Shown piece after piece: positions 52,201-61,967 of a stretch of 64,000 bases of DNA (positions are counted from its first letter, which is position 1; each line of letters opens with the position of its first letter). The stretch is from Kordia algicida (GTDB lineage: Bacteria; Bacteroidota; Bacteroidia; Flavobacteriales; Flavobacteriaceae), in assembly GCF_051013375.1 (NCBI RefSeq), contig NZ_CP142125.1; one strand, 5' to 3'. A program made the position numbers and the translations under genes. Under the pieces are notes generated by a model that worked only from the letters and a program-made list of their open reading frames with translations, did not search any database and had not been told where the DNA came from.

Positions 52201-55029
52201 TTAGAGTGAGCCAAGCGCACTTCTGTTTAGTATAATTCTGTTTTTATTTTCGCCATCGTCATCATTACAGTCGTGCAATGTTCCTGTTGCGTAAATGGTG
52301 TTCATTCTGTTAATTGCACAGAGTAATTCTTTAGTTATTTTGTGCGTTGCCATGTAACCATTTGCTTTGCTTTTTTTAGATTCTAAAAATTTTCGCCAAG
52401 CTTTTTGTATGTGTTTCATGTCGTAGGCTTCATCATCATCAATAATGGTGTATTTGATGCTGTCATTTTTTTCATTTACTACTTTATCTTCTTCACTTTC
52501 CGTAATTTCTTTTTCTTTTATACTGACTGCATCTACAGGTTCTGAAATGACCATATCTGAGATTCCGACATTGACTATTTCTTCTTTTTCTATTCGCGTC
52601 AATGCGCCATCAATGTGTCCTACCCAACAAATTCGTGGTTGAATGTGTGCTGGCAATTCTCTACGGATTAAATCTTCCATGAAAATGCGGAAATCAATGT
52701 TAGAGAATCGTGACGTATAGCCTGGAAATATGATTGTTACCTGATATGAGAATGGATCAATTTTTATACACGTATTACATCCATCATCAATACAAAGTGG
52801 CAAACAGTCGTTTAAATCGTCTATGTTTTGCGTGTGATATGGTAGTGTAAGAATGTTTTCTATCATGTAGAAACCTTCATCAAATAGTAAGTTGTTGATG
52901 TATTCAATTGCTTTTTTACGCGCTAATTCTGCTTTGTCTTTGGTAGCATAGTAATGATTGTACTGTCTACCTACTAAAACTCCTTCGTCATTTAGTAATG
53001 CTACGTAATACCGTTTTGATTTTGTTTCCGTTTGGCGTAATACAAAGTGCTCCTGATTGGTCGCCAGTTTTAAAACTTCTAGCAATTCATTGATTGCTTG
53101 TTGTTTAGATCGGAAGTCTTTTTGTGAAGATAGAAATACTTTGCTGTCGCTTTGTATTTTCCAGCGATATTCAAAGTGAACGCCTTCTGATACTGTTTCT
53201 CGTTTTAGCGTTTCTATACTGATGGCATCGTTAAATAAGTCACGTCGTGAATAATCATCTAAACCAGATAAGAGTGCAATTCGCTTTTGAAAACCTGATA
53301 CATTGTTGGTGTTCCATTGTTTTGGTTTCCTGTAGTTGAATGCCAATCCGCGATCTGAACTTATTTTATCGTATTCTTTGATGAATTTGTTTTTGGTATT
53401 GATGATGTTTGCTTCTACACCGTCTTTATCTTTGCCAAATAGTTTGTACATCGTGTTGGTATAGTCTTCAAACACTTCCGCAAAACGTGCAATTAAATGA
53501 TCTAAGAGTTCGTTTCTGCGTTCGTTAAAATCTTCTAGTTTGTCAATGATATTTTCTACATTGTCTTTGTAGTTTGGATAATCGTCAATGAGCGTTTCTA
53601 TACCGCTAATGCCATCTACAGCTTTAAAGAAATAGGTTTGTTGTAAGTTTTCATCTGCCGATAAGAGTGTTTTGATGTGCTCTAAATGTGAAAAATAGGT
53701 GCTTAATACTTGATCGAAAAAGAGCAAGTAGCCTTGTAATTGTTTTGCTTTTACTTTGCGTTCGTCAGAAACGGTACTGGAAAGTCCGTATTTAGAAATT
53801 CCGTAGTTTTCTGGTAAGTGATGTTGTATGGTGTTGTATTTTATTTGACTGTACACACCTAAAGGCATTGGTAAATCGTCAAAGGTTTTTTCCTGACTTG
53901 CTTTGTCGGCAGCTTCTAATGCTTCCGTGTATTGCGCTACCATTTCTTTGTTTAAGCCAACTGGCAAGAAGCCTTTTTTATATTTAAACGTACTTTGATC
54001 GCACAAAACAGGCAAGTGATTTTCTTCTATACAAATTAACCAAGGATCACTTTTTGCGTTGATGTTTTGGTTGCAATCACAATCATCATCATTTTTTGGC
54101 GGACAGTTGTCAATACTGATATCTTCAATCAGTTTTACACCCTCAATTTTCATGATAATGTTCATAATGTCTGACAGACGTACTTGCTTGCGAAGCTCTG
54201 ATTTTTGTAATGCTTCTGATGTTAAGAATCCGTTTTCTAAGATTGGACCTTCAAATATTTCATCTGACGTAAGTCCTAAATCTAACATTTCAGTTAACGA
54301 ATTTGCTCGTACACTTGGCGATAGGTATTGCGATACTGCCCATTGAATAGTTGCATGTACTTTTTCTTCGTTGGCACCATTTTCTAGCTGAACTTCTGCA
54401 CAGACACGAATGCATTGCTTTTTTATTTTTATAACCTCAACCAAGTCTTCACAGAGGTTTCTGTTTTCGTGATATTTGGTAAATATTTCTGCTATGATGT
54501 CTTCTTCAACGTAATCTTCATCGTCATCAAAATCAACTAAAATGGTGTATAATCCTTTTATGTTGAAGGTTTCCGTTCTGTATGGAGAATTTACAAATGG
54601 TTGAAAACTTACTTTTGGATGTTCTATATTACACTCTGCATGTAAAGGAAGTGCGTGAATGGCTAACCAACAGTTTTTGACACCTTTAATGTCTATGAAT
54701 AGTTTTCTGTAATCGATTGCTGTTACAGGTCTGCACGTTAGTATATTTTTTGCCGATTTGAACTGTTCGTGCATCTTTTCGAAGTTTTTTTCTGGTGATG
54801 CTACCAAGTTTTCCATTGGCTGATCCATACGCAAACCTAAGTCCGTAATGGCATAGCACAACAATTCCATAATGGTAATTCCTGGATCGGTGATGTTGTA
54901 ATCTGTCCAAATTTTTCGACTGAGTTGTTCAATGTATTGCTGTCCTGCGTCTCTTAGATATTGAAAATCCAGATCGTCTTGATGGCTTACATTGCTCGGT
55001 ATGGTGATATGTTCATCTACGTTTAACAT
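52201..55029 (-). CDS. eCIS baseplate protein, Afp12-like
   Basis: 942 residues. The N-terminal 'LDFQYLRDAGQQYIEQLSRK' and 'WTDYNITDPGITIMELLCYA' followed by 'ITDLGLRMDQPMENL' are diagnostic of the second large baseplate wedge protein in Afp/PVC-type systems. Helical segments in the middle ('LQGYLLFFDQVLSTYFSHLE'), an 'IKIDPFSYQVTIIFPGYTSR' domain with 'FMEDLIRRELPAHIQPRICW' near the C-terminus, and a short Asp/Glu-rich end. Three acidic or Cys/Asp clusters ('NDDDCDCNQN') are unusual. Its start overlaps the end of the Afp11-like gene by 7 bases. Confidence 0.88.
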   Translation of the reverse strand: MLNVDEHITIPSNVSHQDDLDFQYLRDAGQQYIEQLSRKIWTDYNITDPGITIMELLCYAITDLGLRMDQPMENLVASPEKNFEKMHEQFKSAKNILTCRPVTAIDYRKLFIDIKGVKNCWLAIHALPLHAECNIEHPKVSFQPFVNSPYRTETFNIKGLYTILVDFDDDEDYVEEDIIAEIFTKYHENRNLCEDLVEVIKIKKQCIRVCAEVQLENGANEEKVHATIQWAVSQYLSPSVRANSLTEMLDLGLTSDEIFEGPILENGFLTSEALQKSELRKQVRLSDIMNIIMKIEGVKLIEDISIDNCPPKNDDDCDCNQNINAKSDPWLICIEENHLPVLCDQSTFKYKKGFLPVGLNKEMVAQYTEALEAADKASQEKTFDDLPMPLGVYSQIKYNTIQHHLPENYGISKYGLSSTVSDERKVKAKQLQGYLLFFDQVLSTYFSHLEHIKTLLSADENLQQTYFFKAVDGISGIETLIDDYPNYKDNVENIIDKLEDFNERRNELLDHLIARFAEVFEDYTNTMYKLFGKDKDGVEANIINTKNKFIKEYDKISSDRGLAFNYRKPKQWNTNNVSGFQKRIALLSGLDDYSRRDLFNDAISIETLKRETVSEGVHFEYRWKIQSDSKVFLSSQKDFRSKQQAINELLEVLKLATNQEHFVLRQTETKSKRYYVALLNDEGVLVGRQYNHYYATKDKAELARKKAIEYINNLLFDEGFYMIENILTLPYHTQNIDDLNDCLPLCIDDGCNTCIKIDPFSYQVTIIFPGYTSRFSNIDFRIFMEDLIRRELPAHIQPRICWVGHIDGALTRIEKEEIVNVGISDMVISEPVDAVSIKEKEITESEEDKVVNEKNDSIKYTIIDDDEAYDMKHIQKAWRKFLESKKSKANGYMATHKITKELLCAINRMNTIYATGTLHDCNDDDGENKNRIILNRSALGSL

Positions 55030-58000
55030 TGTGCTTCGGTTATGGCGTTTACAGTGTGTGCGTCTGGTATTACTGAGGTTAATATGCTTTTTTGATCGGT
55101 TGGAATGATTTCATCTTTTTCGGCTCCATCATGCAACATTTTGAAGTCTTTTATGTAATCTACATAGTCTAAATTTTCTATGTAGAAGATGACTTCACTA
55201 GCATATAATGCATTTCCAAACGGAATGGGTTGTTGTTTGTCAAATGCCCAAGGAGACAAGTATTGTGTAAGATCGTTTCGCAATTGTTTTTCGTAATAGT
55301 TGGCATCTAGTCCTTCATAGAATTTAGCATGTAACGAAATGGCAACAGGCTCGTACACAGGCGAAACTACTGTAGCTTCTACATGTAATGTGTTGAGTTC
55401 ATTGATGTAGTTTTCAATGGCGTTTAGTTTGCTTTGACTGAGTCTTGGTTTGTAAATGTCGTATACATTTTGATCGATAATGTTTGGAATAGCAACCAAT
55501 AATACTTCTCCTGGAGCTTTAAAACTTGTGCTTGTACTGTGATTTAGACATTTGATTTTATGTAAATAATTAAACTCCTGAAGCACGAGATGTTCATAAT
55601 CCCACAGTGTTATGGCTCTGTTTTTATGACGTAATCGTTCGCTAACTCGTCTGTAAAAATCCAAGTCACTTTCTTTTGGTAAACCATCAAAAGAAGCATA
55701 TGGTTGCGTTACTTTTTTTACGGTTGCCAAACGTTCTTCGAGTTTGGAAATGGTTTCTGCGGGCATTCCTTTTTCAAGATGTTCTAAGGTATTGTCATTG
55801 TTTAAAAAACTGACTTCTACAGCTTGCGCGTGAATGTTTGTGAACTTAGAAACCGTATCGTATGTTTTGGAGATTGTAGCTCGAATCCATAGATATTCTT
55901 CTGCAAAAATTGTGTTGTTTCCAAATTGCTTTGGAACCGTAAAGGCTACCAATCCTGCTTTTAAAAAGTTGTCGGTTTGGTCTTTGAGTAAATATGTTGG
56001 TTTTAGGTTTATCCAAGTGTTGTTATGTAAATATTGCCATGTTACAACCGCTTTGTCGTTCGGATCAATTGCATCAGGGTTTTCAGAACCTTCTTCTATT
56101 TGACATAGGAATTGTATGTTTTGATCGGCAATTGCATTTTCAAATCCGATATATAATTGCCCGCCATTTTGTGGTGCTGGCATTAGTGTTAAATTTGATG
56201 CAGATACTTCTTGTATTCCAAAAGGTAATTCGTGATACAATCCTACATGCTGAATGCTGTTTCGTATCGTTTCTATCGTTGTGACTTTTACACTTAAGTT
56301 TTCAGCAAATGGTGTGTATGCGTTGTTTGGCAATGCCAATTCGTTTAGTGCGTGGTACGTATATAGTTTCGCGAAAGCACTGTGCAAGAAATCATTTTCT
56401 AAAGCTAATTGAATAAAATGATCGTCCGTTTCTTTTGGAATGTACGTTACGTTTGGCGGCAAAAAGTTTTTGAATGTTGCTGCTGACACTCCAGAAAACA
56501 TTTGCTGACTTTTTAATGCTTGTAAATCTTCTTCGCTTAGTGTTTCAGCTTCTTCACCGTCTAAACCTGCGGCAGAATGGTCTACACCTAATTCTTCCGC
56601 TTGTGCTTCGTCTACTTCGTAGCTATCGGCATCATCGTCTGTTAAGCCGCCAATATTTTTGATTTCTTCAATGTAACTTGCTGTTACACGAAAACGATTA
56701 CTGCCATTTGCATTGCTTACTAATGCTGTTTTAGTTCCCGATCCTTCGTATAATGATTTGAACGTATTGGGCGGTTTGATGTTTAAATATTGCTTGATGT
56801 AATGCTGGTAATGTTCTTTGAAATTTTCTGGATAGTCTTTCCAGTTTAATGAAACTTGAACCTCCTTGATATTTTTTCCAATCCACTCATCCGAAGATAT
56901 TTTCAACTTTGCCTGTTTTTTGGCTTGCGGACCGAATGGATAAAATGGATTTTCCGTTTTTACTTTTCCTAGGTCATTTTTTACCGTAAGATTATTTTTA
57001 TATTCTCCCGTTGTCGTAATATTTACGTAAGCTAATTCCGCTGTAGCGATTTTTAAATAGAGATTATATGTCTCTACAGATTTGTCTTCAGGAGTAAATA
57101 AAACGCGTAGTATAGGATGTGTAGTATTGTATTTTCCTTCGTGAATTGCAGCATCGTAGTTTGTTATTTTTTCATCTTCTTCGCTCAATTGCAGCTTTAT
57201 TGTTAATGTTTTTTCTGCGGTACTTGCTACTTTGACCGCTGATGTTGGAAGCGAAACCCATCCTTTTTCACCTGTATGCTCAATGGTAAGGATTGATAGT
57301 AAATCTTCTTCACTGGTTAGTAATGCAAATTCAGCATGAATAGTGATGATTCTTCGTCCTTCTGTAAGCAATAGTGATGGTGCTGTGAGTGAGAAACCTT
57401 TTTTGGCAAGATTGCGTTGAGTATTGCCAAAAGGCAACCATGATGTTGCTCCATTTTCGGCTTCAGCTCCTTCTCCGTCTGCGGAATTTGCAATGGAAGA
57501 TGCATACCAATTTGAAGCGCCTGATTGTGCATACGTATTGCGCAAGGCTGAAACTTTAGCTTTGTTGATTACTACTTCTTCTTCTAGTTGATAGTGAATT
57601 GCTTTCCCTTCACTGTCTTTTCCAGCTTTTACACGTGTGTCTTCTTCTAAAAATTGTTCGTTTGCTGTTTTTGCCAGTTCAAAAATTACGTATGCATGAT
57701 CTGCTTTTTCATCTTTTTTGTTGAGTTGTAATACTTCTTTGTAATAAAAATCAAGATGGCGTTTGGTGATATTGTTAAATCGTTCTTTGCTGAGATTTAG
57801 TAGTTTTAAGAACGCTATAAATAATGCCAATTGTGGCGTAATGTCTCCTTCTGCGTAGTTTTCAATGACTTCTTTTATTTCTGCGGAAGCATTGTGAAAC
57901 GGTTCCCAAGTTCCATTGGTAAATTTGTAATTTTTGTCGGTGAATAATTGTACATGCTTTGAAAATTCTTCTGCAAAGTTCATCCAATCCTTTACTTCAA

Positions 58001-58109
58001 ATCCCATGAGTTTTACATTCTCAGGATCGAGCAAAGCACGGTAACGCTCTTGCTGTGTGGTGCCTTCGCGTAACTTTATTAATGTATTTTCTGTACAATC
58101 GTTTTGCAT
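55023..58109 (-). CDS. eCIS baseplate wedge protein, gpJ/Afp11-like
   Basis: 1028 residues. N-terminal 'TTQQERYRALLDPENVKLMG', 'NITKRHLDFYYKEVLQL' and 'FELAKTANEQFLEEDTRVKA' mark the Afp11/baseplate-J-like family; the C-terminal domain has 'SFDGLPKESDLDFYRRVSER', 'LRHKNRAITLWDYEHLVLQE', 'FNYLHKIKCLNH' and 'EVLLVAIPNIIDQNVYDIYK', typical of baseplate J proteins that form the wedge ring around the spike. A hydrophilic acidic insertion ('DDDADSYEVDEAQAEELGVD') lies near residue 490. Two bases after the gp25 stop. Confidence 0.9.
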   Translation of the reverse strand: MQNDCTENTLIKLREGTTQQERYRALLDPENVKLMGFEVKDWMNFAEEFSKHVQLFTDKNYKFTNGTWEPFHNASAEIKEVIENYAEGDITPQLALFIAFLKLLNLSKERFNNITKRHLDFYYKEVLQLNKKDEKADHAYVIFELAKTANEQFLEEDTRVKAGKDSEGKAIHYQLEEEVVINKAKVSALRNTYAQSGASNWYASSIANSADGEGAEAENGATSWLPFGNTQRNLAKKGFSLTAPSLLLTEGRRIITIHAEFALLTSEEDLLSILTIEHTGEKGWVSLPTSAVKVASTAEKTLTIKLQLSEEDEKITNYDAAIHEGKYNTTHPILRVLFTPEDKSVETYNLYLKIATAELAYVNITTTGEYKNNLTVKNDLGKVKTENPFYPFGPQAKKQAKLKISSDEWIGKNIKEVQVSLNWKDYPENFKEHYQHYIKQYLNIKPPNTFKSLYEGSGTKTALVSNANGSNRFRVTASYIEEIKNIGGLTDDDADSYEVDEAQAEELGVDHSAAGLDGEEAETLSEEDLQALKSQQMFSGVSAATFKNFLPPNVTYIPKETDDHFIQLALENDFLHSAFAKLYTYHALNELALPNNAYTPFAENLSVKVTTIETIRNSIQHVGLYHELPFGIQEVSASNLTLMPAPQNGGQLYIGFENAIADQNIQFLCQIEEGSENPDAIDPNDKAVVTWQYLHNNTWINLKPTYLLKDQTDNFLKAGLVAFTVPKQFGNNTIFAEEYLWIRATISKTYDTVSKFTNIHAQAVEVSFLNNDNTLEHLEKGMPAETISKLEERLATVKKVTQPYASFDGLPKESDLDFYRRVSERLRHKNRAITLWDYEHLVLQEFNYLHKIKCLNHSTSTSFKAPGEVLLVAIPNIIDQNVYDIYKPRLSQSKLNAIENYINELNTLHVEATVVSPVYEPVAISLHAKFYEGLDANYYEKQLRNDLTQYLSPWAFDKQQPIPFGNALYASEVIFYIENLDYVDYIKDFKMLHDGAEKDEIIPTDQKSILTSVIPDAHTVNAITEAQC

Positions 58110-58111
58110 GA

Positions 58112-58525
58112 TTATATGTCTGTTGCTTCAGTTATGTAATACGGGAATACTATGTTTCTTCTCGTGTTTGTTGCTCTGATGAGGTATTCAACTTTGATTA
58201 AAAATTTTCCTTCTAAGAAATTTTGTGTGTCAAGTGCTATTCTGATGACATCAATTCGCGGTTCATAGAAAACGATAGCTTCTTTGATCCGATTTTTCAT
58301 AATTGTTGTTTGCGTCGCACTCAGGTTTTCAAATATTTGATCTGTGAGATCGCAACCAAATTTTGGACGCATTAACCGTTCTCCTTGTCTGGTTGTGACA
58401 ATGGTTTGCAAACTTTTTTCAATATCTTCTATGTCTGATATGAGTTTTACTTCACCTCGTTTTTCAAGGAATGTTGGTGGAAAATCCCAACCTTTTCCTA
58501 AGTATGTTGCTGATTTATAGTCCAT
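58112..58525 (-). CDS. gp25-like baseplate protein (Afp9-like)
   Basis: 137 residues from the ATG at 58525. The frame runs on upstream to 58675, but that part is antisense-style noise over the PAAR gene. Family features: 'YLGKGWDFPPTFLEKRGEVK', 'DIEKSLQTIVTTRQGERLMR', 'PKFGCDLTDQIFENLS' and 'AIVFYEPRIDVIRIALDT', as in GPW/gp25 baseplate wedge/sheath-initiator proteins. It begins 2 bases after the PAAR stop; a GGAGG stretch just upstream is formed by the last Gly codons of PAAR. Confidence 0.93.
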   Translation of the reverse strand: MDYKSATYLGKGWDFPPTFLEKRGEVKLISDIEDIEKSLQTIVTTRQGERLMRPKFGCDLTDQIFENLSATQTTIMKNRIKEAIVFYEPRIDVIRIALDTQNFLEGKFLIKVEYLIRATNTRRNIVFPYYITEATDI

Positions 58526-58527
58526 TG

Positions 58528-58818
58528 TTATCCTCCTATTATTACTGTTGGTTCTCCTAATACAATGCTTCCGCCGTGTGCTGTAGAATCTCCCATTCTT
58601 GCGGCTGGCATTCCTTCTATCATCACTGTTCCTGAACCTGCTACAATACTGTCTGGCGGTCCTGTACATACACACATGTCACCTACTTTTGCGGCTGGCA
58701 ATCCGCCAATGAGTACGGTTGGTGCTCCTGGTGGCAATATGGGTCCGCCAACATGTGGTACTGGACCTGTTGACATTGGACAAACATGCATGTCTGTGAT
58801 TCTTGCTGCTGCTGGCAT
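58528..58818 (-). CDS. PAAR-domain spike tip protein
   Basis: 96 residues, Gly/Pro-rich. 'AARITDMHVCPMSTGPVPHV', 'GGPILPPGAPTVLIGGLPAA', 'KVGDMCVCTGPPDSIVAGSG', 'GMPAARMGDSTAHGGSIVLG'. The repeated PAAR-type turns and the Cys/His positions (HVC, PHV, CVC, AHG) fit the zinc-binding cone that sharpens the VgrG-like spike. 12 bases after the spike gene stop. Confidence 0.94.
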   Translation of the reverse strand: MPAAARITDMHVCPMSTGPVPHVGGPILPPGAPTVLIGGLPAAKVGDMCVCTGPPDSIVAGSGTVMIEGMPAARMGDSTAHGGSIVLGEPTVIIGG

Positions 58819-58830
58819 TGTGTGTGTATT

Positions 58831-60573
58831 TTAATTTATTTGAACTATTCCTCCTTTTATGGTTGTTGTGGCAGAACCTTCTACTGTTGCCGAAACACCT
58901 TCTGCTGTAAATTCTGCGGAAGCGATCGCTTCTATATTGATGGCTTCCATTTTAATATCGCCCGTTGCTGTCATGATGATGTCTTTTCCAGATTCTATCG
59001 TGATTCCATCAGCATTTAAAGTCAGTATATTGCTGTTTTCATCTTTTAGAGTAATGACACCTTCGTCATCGTCTATCGTGATGATTTTTTCTGTGGGTGT
59101 TTCTAGCGTGATACTTTTTAGTTCATCATTCATCGTGATTTTGATTTCACTTTTCGTCATAATGACTTTTTCAAAGTTGTCATCCGTATATTCTACAGGA
59201 GAAACATTTGTGTTGCTAAATAATGAACCTAATACGATGGCTTGGTTTGGATCGTCATTTAGAAATCCTACCAATACTTCATTCCCAATTTCTGGCAAGA
59301 AGTGTACACCAAATTCTTCACCTGCATGCATACTGAGTACGCGCGCCCAAACACCTTCTTCGTCAGGACTAATGATGGGCAATTTTACTTGTATTCTGTG
59401 TTCTTCTTTTGGATCGCCTTCTAAGGCAGAAACGACTCCAATTTGCAGTCCGCTGATGGCTGGTAACATTCCAGAAGCTGGTAATTGACTGACCTCGTAG
59501 GTTTCTGCGAACCACTCAGGATTTAATCCAAATTGAATGGTTGTCAGCCAGTTTCCGTTGGTTATGGTATGATGCACGCCACTTACAAATACGTCTCCAT
59601 TGAAACGATCACTCATTCCTGAAAGTGTTATCATAGCGCCTGGCAATACGACTTCACTACCTTGTATTTTTACTGTTCCGCATATTTTAGCCAATTGTTG
59701 GTACAGACTTTTAGATTCTGCCCAAGTGGTTAGTATTTCATCAGGAATATCTCCTGTATGCGAAAGCGTCACACTGTTTCCTCCTGCCGCGCCTGCTAAA
59801 GTTGCTTCATCTAAGTTTCCAGCGGTATTGATGTTTTTGTTTGCCGCCGTTTTGGTAATGAGTTCCTGATTGGAATAGTTCCAAGCAGAAGCTTCAAAGG
59901 CTTCGTATTGGTTTCGTGTGTCAATTTCGGCATCAAAAGAGAATATGTTGTTTCCAAATTCTGCCGTGAGCACGCTTGGTGCAAATTCTGGCGCTTTGAT
60001 GTTTATTTCTCCATCTTCTACAAAACACAACATGTTATTGATTTGCGCTCTGCATTGAATGAAATCCCAATCGGTTGCTTGGTATTGCACAATTTCATGA
60101 TGTGTGTGCGATGTCGCTGTCATGGAACCTGATAATCCGTTATCACTTATAATTTCTCCTACGACATCACTTTCTGTTACTTCGTAAAAGATTTTATTTT
60201 TTCGCGCTTGCGTCATTTTAAATGCTTCATCTTTACATTCAATGATAAGATAGTTGGTGTTATTGTTTGCTTTGATGGCGTGTTTTGTGATGATGCCTTT
60301 AAAGAGTGTTTTTTCTTCAAAGTCATAACCACCTTTGATGTGAATTTTTTCTCCTGGCGCAAATGATGGTGCATTACTCGCTTCAAATTCTTGCTCAACA
60401 CTGTCACCATCTACAATGACTACTGTTGCCGTTGGTATTCGATTGCAAGTACGTTCTACCGTGATGGTTTTTACACCATACGTAGCACTTACATCGTCTT
60501 CGGCGTCACCGATGAGTACTGTAAAGGTTACTAGACTTTGCTGTTCTGTCGATATGTCGCCGACTAAACTCAT
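58831..60573 (-). CDS. VgrG/gpD-like spike protein (Afp8-like)
   Basis: 580 residues. N-terminal gp27-like part ('TYGVKTITVERTCNRIPTAT', 'FAPGEKIHIKGGYDFEEKTL', 'QYQATDWDFIQCRAQINNML'), OB-fold ('LQIGVVSALEGDPKEEHRIQ', 'RVLSMHAGEEFGVHFLPEIG', 'NEVLVGFLNDDPNQAIVLGS') and a C-terminal triple beta-helix needle with the repeating pattern seen in 'ITMNDELKSITLETPTEKII' and 'GDIKMEAINIEAIASAEFTA'. It forms the trimeric central spike capped by PAAR. Overlaps the LysM gene by 4 bases. Confidence 0.94.
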   Translation of the reverse strand: MSLVGDISTEQQSLVTFTVLIGDAEDDVSATYGVKTITVERTCNRIPTATVVIVDGDSVEQEFEASNAPSFAPGEKIHIKGGYDFEEKTLFKGIITKHAIKANNNTNYLIIECKDEAFKMTQARKNKIFYEVTESDVVGEIISDNGLSGSMTATSHTHHEIVQYQATDWDFIQCRAQINNMLCFVEDGEINIKAPEFAPSVLTAEFGNNIFSFDAEIDTRNQYEAFEASAWNYSNQELITKTAANKNINTAGNLDEATLAGAAGGNSVTLSHTGDIPDEILTTWAESKSLYQQLAKICGTVKIQGSEVVLPGAMITLSGMSDRFNGDVFVSGVHHTITNGNWLTTIQFGLNPEWFAETYEVSQLPASGMLPAISGLQIGVVSALEGDPKEEHRIQVKLPIISPDEEGVWARVLSMHAGEEFGVHFLPEIGNEVLVGFLNDDPNQAIVLGSLFSNTNVSPVEYTDDNFEKVIMTKSEIKITMNDELKSITLETPTEKIITIDDDEGVITLKDENSNILTLNADGITIESGKDIIMTATGDIKMEAINIEAIASAEFTAEGVSATVEGSATTTIKGGIVQIN

Positions 60574-61325
60574 GCGCTTTGCGTTTTATTTATTGGTGGA
60601 AAAATTAATTCGGTTCCTGGCTCTAAGTTTCTAAAGTTGAGCAGGTTGTTTGCTCTTGCTACTTCGAGATAGTATTTTGAATCGCCATAAATTCTGTATG
60701 CCATTAGTGGCAGTGTATCACCTTCTTTTACTTGTCGTATGTGTGTTAAATCTGGTGATGATAGTTTTAATTCTGCTGCTCGTAATTTGTCTGCTTTGCT
60801 ATCTTTACACGTAAGTGTGGCAACAGCGCGAATCGGATATCCTTTGGAATTGAATAGCTTGTAATCAATGTCTAGTTTTATTAGGAAACATTTAATATCT
60901 AACGAACCCCAAACGATATGTAGTTCAAATGGCATGTGCATATCTCCTTGAACTTCTACTAATTTTTTGAGTTCTTTAATTTCTTCGACAATATTACTTA
61001 GATCTTCTTCATCATCTTTAAACGGATTGAAGCCTGCAATGTCTTCTTTGATACTTGCTATGGTTTCTTCCTGATTTAAGCCTACAGTTTTAAAGATTCC
61101 TGTGGAATCAAATAGCAATTTGAAGGTCATGTCACCAGGTTTTACCTTGGCAAATTTTGGTTTTTTCCCTGCTGAGTTTGCTTCTTGATCTAAATTATAG
61201 TCAACGACGAATGTTTCTTTATAATTTTCAGGATTGACCGCTACTGTTATGGCATCACCAGAAGGATTTCCCTGTTTGTCAAGCTTCTGGATGACCATTT
61301 TTTCTAATTCTCCGAGTACAGACAT
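60570..61325 (-). CDS. LysM-containing tube-baseplate adaptor (Afp7-like)
   Basis: 251 residues. N-terminal tube-like domain ('ITVAVNPENYKETFVVDYNL', 'KPGDMTFKLLFDSTGIFKTV', 'FELHIVWGSLDIKCFLIKLD') and a C-terminal LysM motif ('THIRQVKEGDTLPLMAYRIY', 'YYLEVARANNLLNFRNLEPG', 'TELIFPPI'). In contractile systems (compare T4 gp53/gp54 functions) this protein connects the first tube ring to the spike and baseplate. Start 2 bases after the DUF5908 stop. Confidence 0.92.
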   Translation of the reverse strand: MSVLGELEKMVIQKLDKQGNPSGDAITVAVNPENYKETFVVDYNLDQEANSAGKKPKFAKVKPGDMTFKLLFDSTGIFKTVGLNQEETIASIKEDIAGFNPFKDDEEDLSNIVEEIKELKKLVEVQGDMHMPFELHIVWGSLDIKCFLIKLDIDYKLFNSKGYPIRAVATLTCKDSKADKLRAAELKLSSPDLTHIRQVKEGDTLPLMAYRIYGDSKYYLEVARANNLLNFRNLEPGTELIFPPINKTQSA

Positions 61326-61327
61326 GA

Positions 61328-61483
61328 TTAGCGTTCTTTTTTGTTAGTCATCATTTTTGAAATAGTTGTCATTATTTCATTGGAAGTCCAATTGCTTCGC
61401 ATTTCTTTTACCAATGAAACTTCTTCTTCCTTTTGAGCATTGATATTGACTTTGATACGTAAGTTTTTGATTTCTATTCCCAT
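61328..61483 (-). CDS. DUF5908 small eCIS protein (Afp6-like, 51 aa)
   Basis: 51 residues. The start 'MGIEIKNLRIKVNINAQ' matches the 'MPIEIxELxIxxxV' opening of the DUF5908 proteins found in eCIS loci between tube and LysM genes, and the end '...NKKER' is also usual for them. The start codon overlaps the stop of the second tube gene (TAATG at 61485-61481), so it is translationally coupled. Function unknown; it is conserved in position and may be an assembly factor. Confidence 0.8.
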   Translation of the reverse strand: MGIEIKNLRIKVNINAQKEEEVSLVKEMRSNWTSNEIMTTISKMMTNKKER

Positions 61484-61962
61484 TATGTTGGAATTAAGTC
61501 TCCTATTGATAAAAGTTTGAAATAATCGTACTTGAGTTCTAAGGTTTCTATGAGTACACTTTGTGTTTCTGCATTGAATTCTCCTAATTCATATTTGATT
61601 GGATATGCGCCTACTACATTCCATGTTTTGATTGGAATATGATTTTCACTGAGTAATACAATGATGAGATTTAATCGTTTGAAAGAAAAGTTTTCATAAG
61701 CATCTTCGCACCATTTTGCCACTGATGAAGGCACACTTTTGAGTCCTCTTTTTAGCGTAAGCGTACTGAATTTTAGTCCTTTTGGTATTTCATGAACAAA
61801 TCTATTTTCTCCGCCTTCTGCGTAGCTTTCTGTTTCAACAGTAACGCTTAAGCCTGATACAGACTGAAAACTGATGTCTACAGGATTTGGAAGCAGTCCG
61901 TTGAAGTAAACTACAAAGTGAAAACCAGAAACCGGATATTTAAAACTGTCAAAAAGCGCCAT
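61483..61962 (-). CDS. eCIS tube protein, second (Afp5-like, gp19 family)
   Basis: 159 residues. 'SFKYPVSGFHFVVYFNGLLP', 'VDISFQSVSGLSVTVETESY', 'EIPKGLKFSTLTLKRGLKSV' and 'TWNVVGAYPIKYELGEFNAE' are the strands of the T4 gp19/Hcp-like inner tube fold. Compared with the 144-residue protein it has a longer C-terminus ('KYDYFKLLSIGDLIPT'), fitting a tube initiator ring next to the baseplate rather than the main tube subunit. Confidence 0.93.
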   Translation of the reverse strand: MALFDSFKYPVSGFHFVVYFNGLLPNPVDISFQSVSGLSVTVETESYAEGGENRFVHEIPKGLKFSTLTLKRGLKSVPSSVAKWCEDAYENFSFKRLNLIIVLLSENHIPIKTWNVVGAYPIKYELGEFNAETQSVLIETLELKYDYFKLLSIGDLIPT

Positions 61963-61967
61963 AAGGA

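Noticed and set aside
58526..58540. Strong Shine-Dalgarno (GGAGG) before the gp25 gene
   Set aside because: The bases are simply the Gly-Gly codons ending PAAR; Bacteroidota rarely use such sites, so it may be coincidence.
58528..58675. N-terminal extension of the gp25 gene up to 58675
   Set aside because: The extra 50 residues are Arg/Ser-rich and out of frame over the PAAR gene; the gp25 family begins at MDYKSATYLG (58525).
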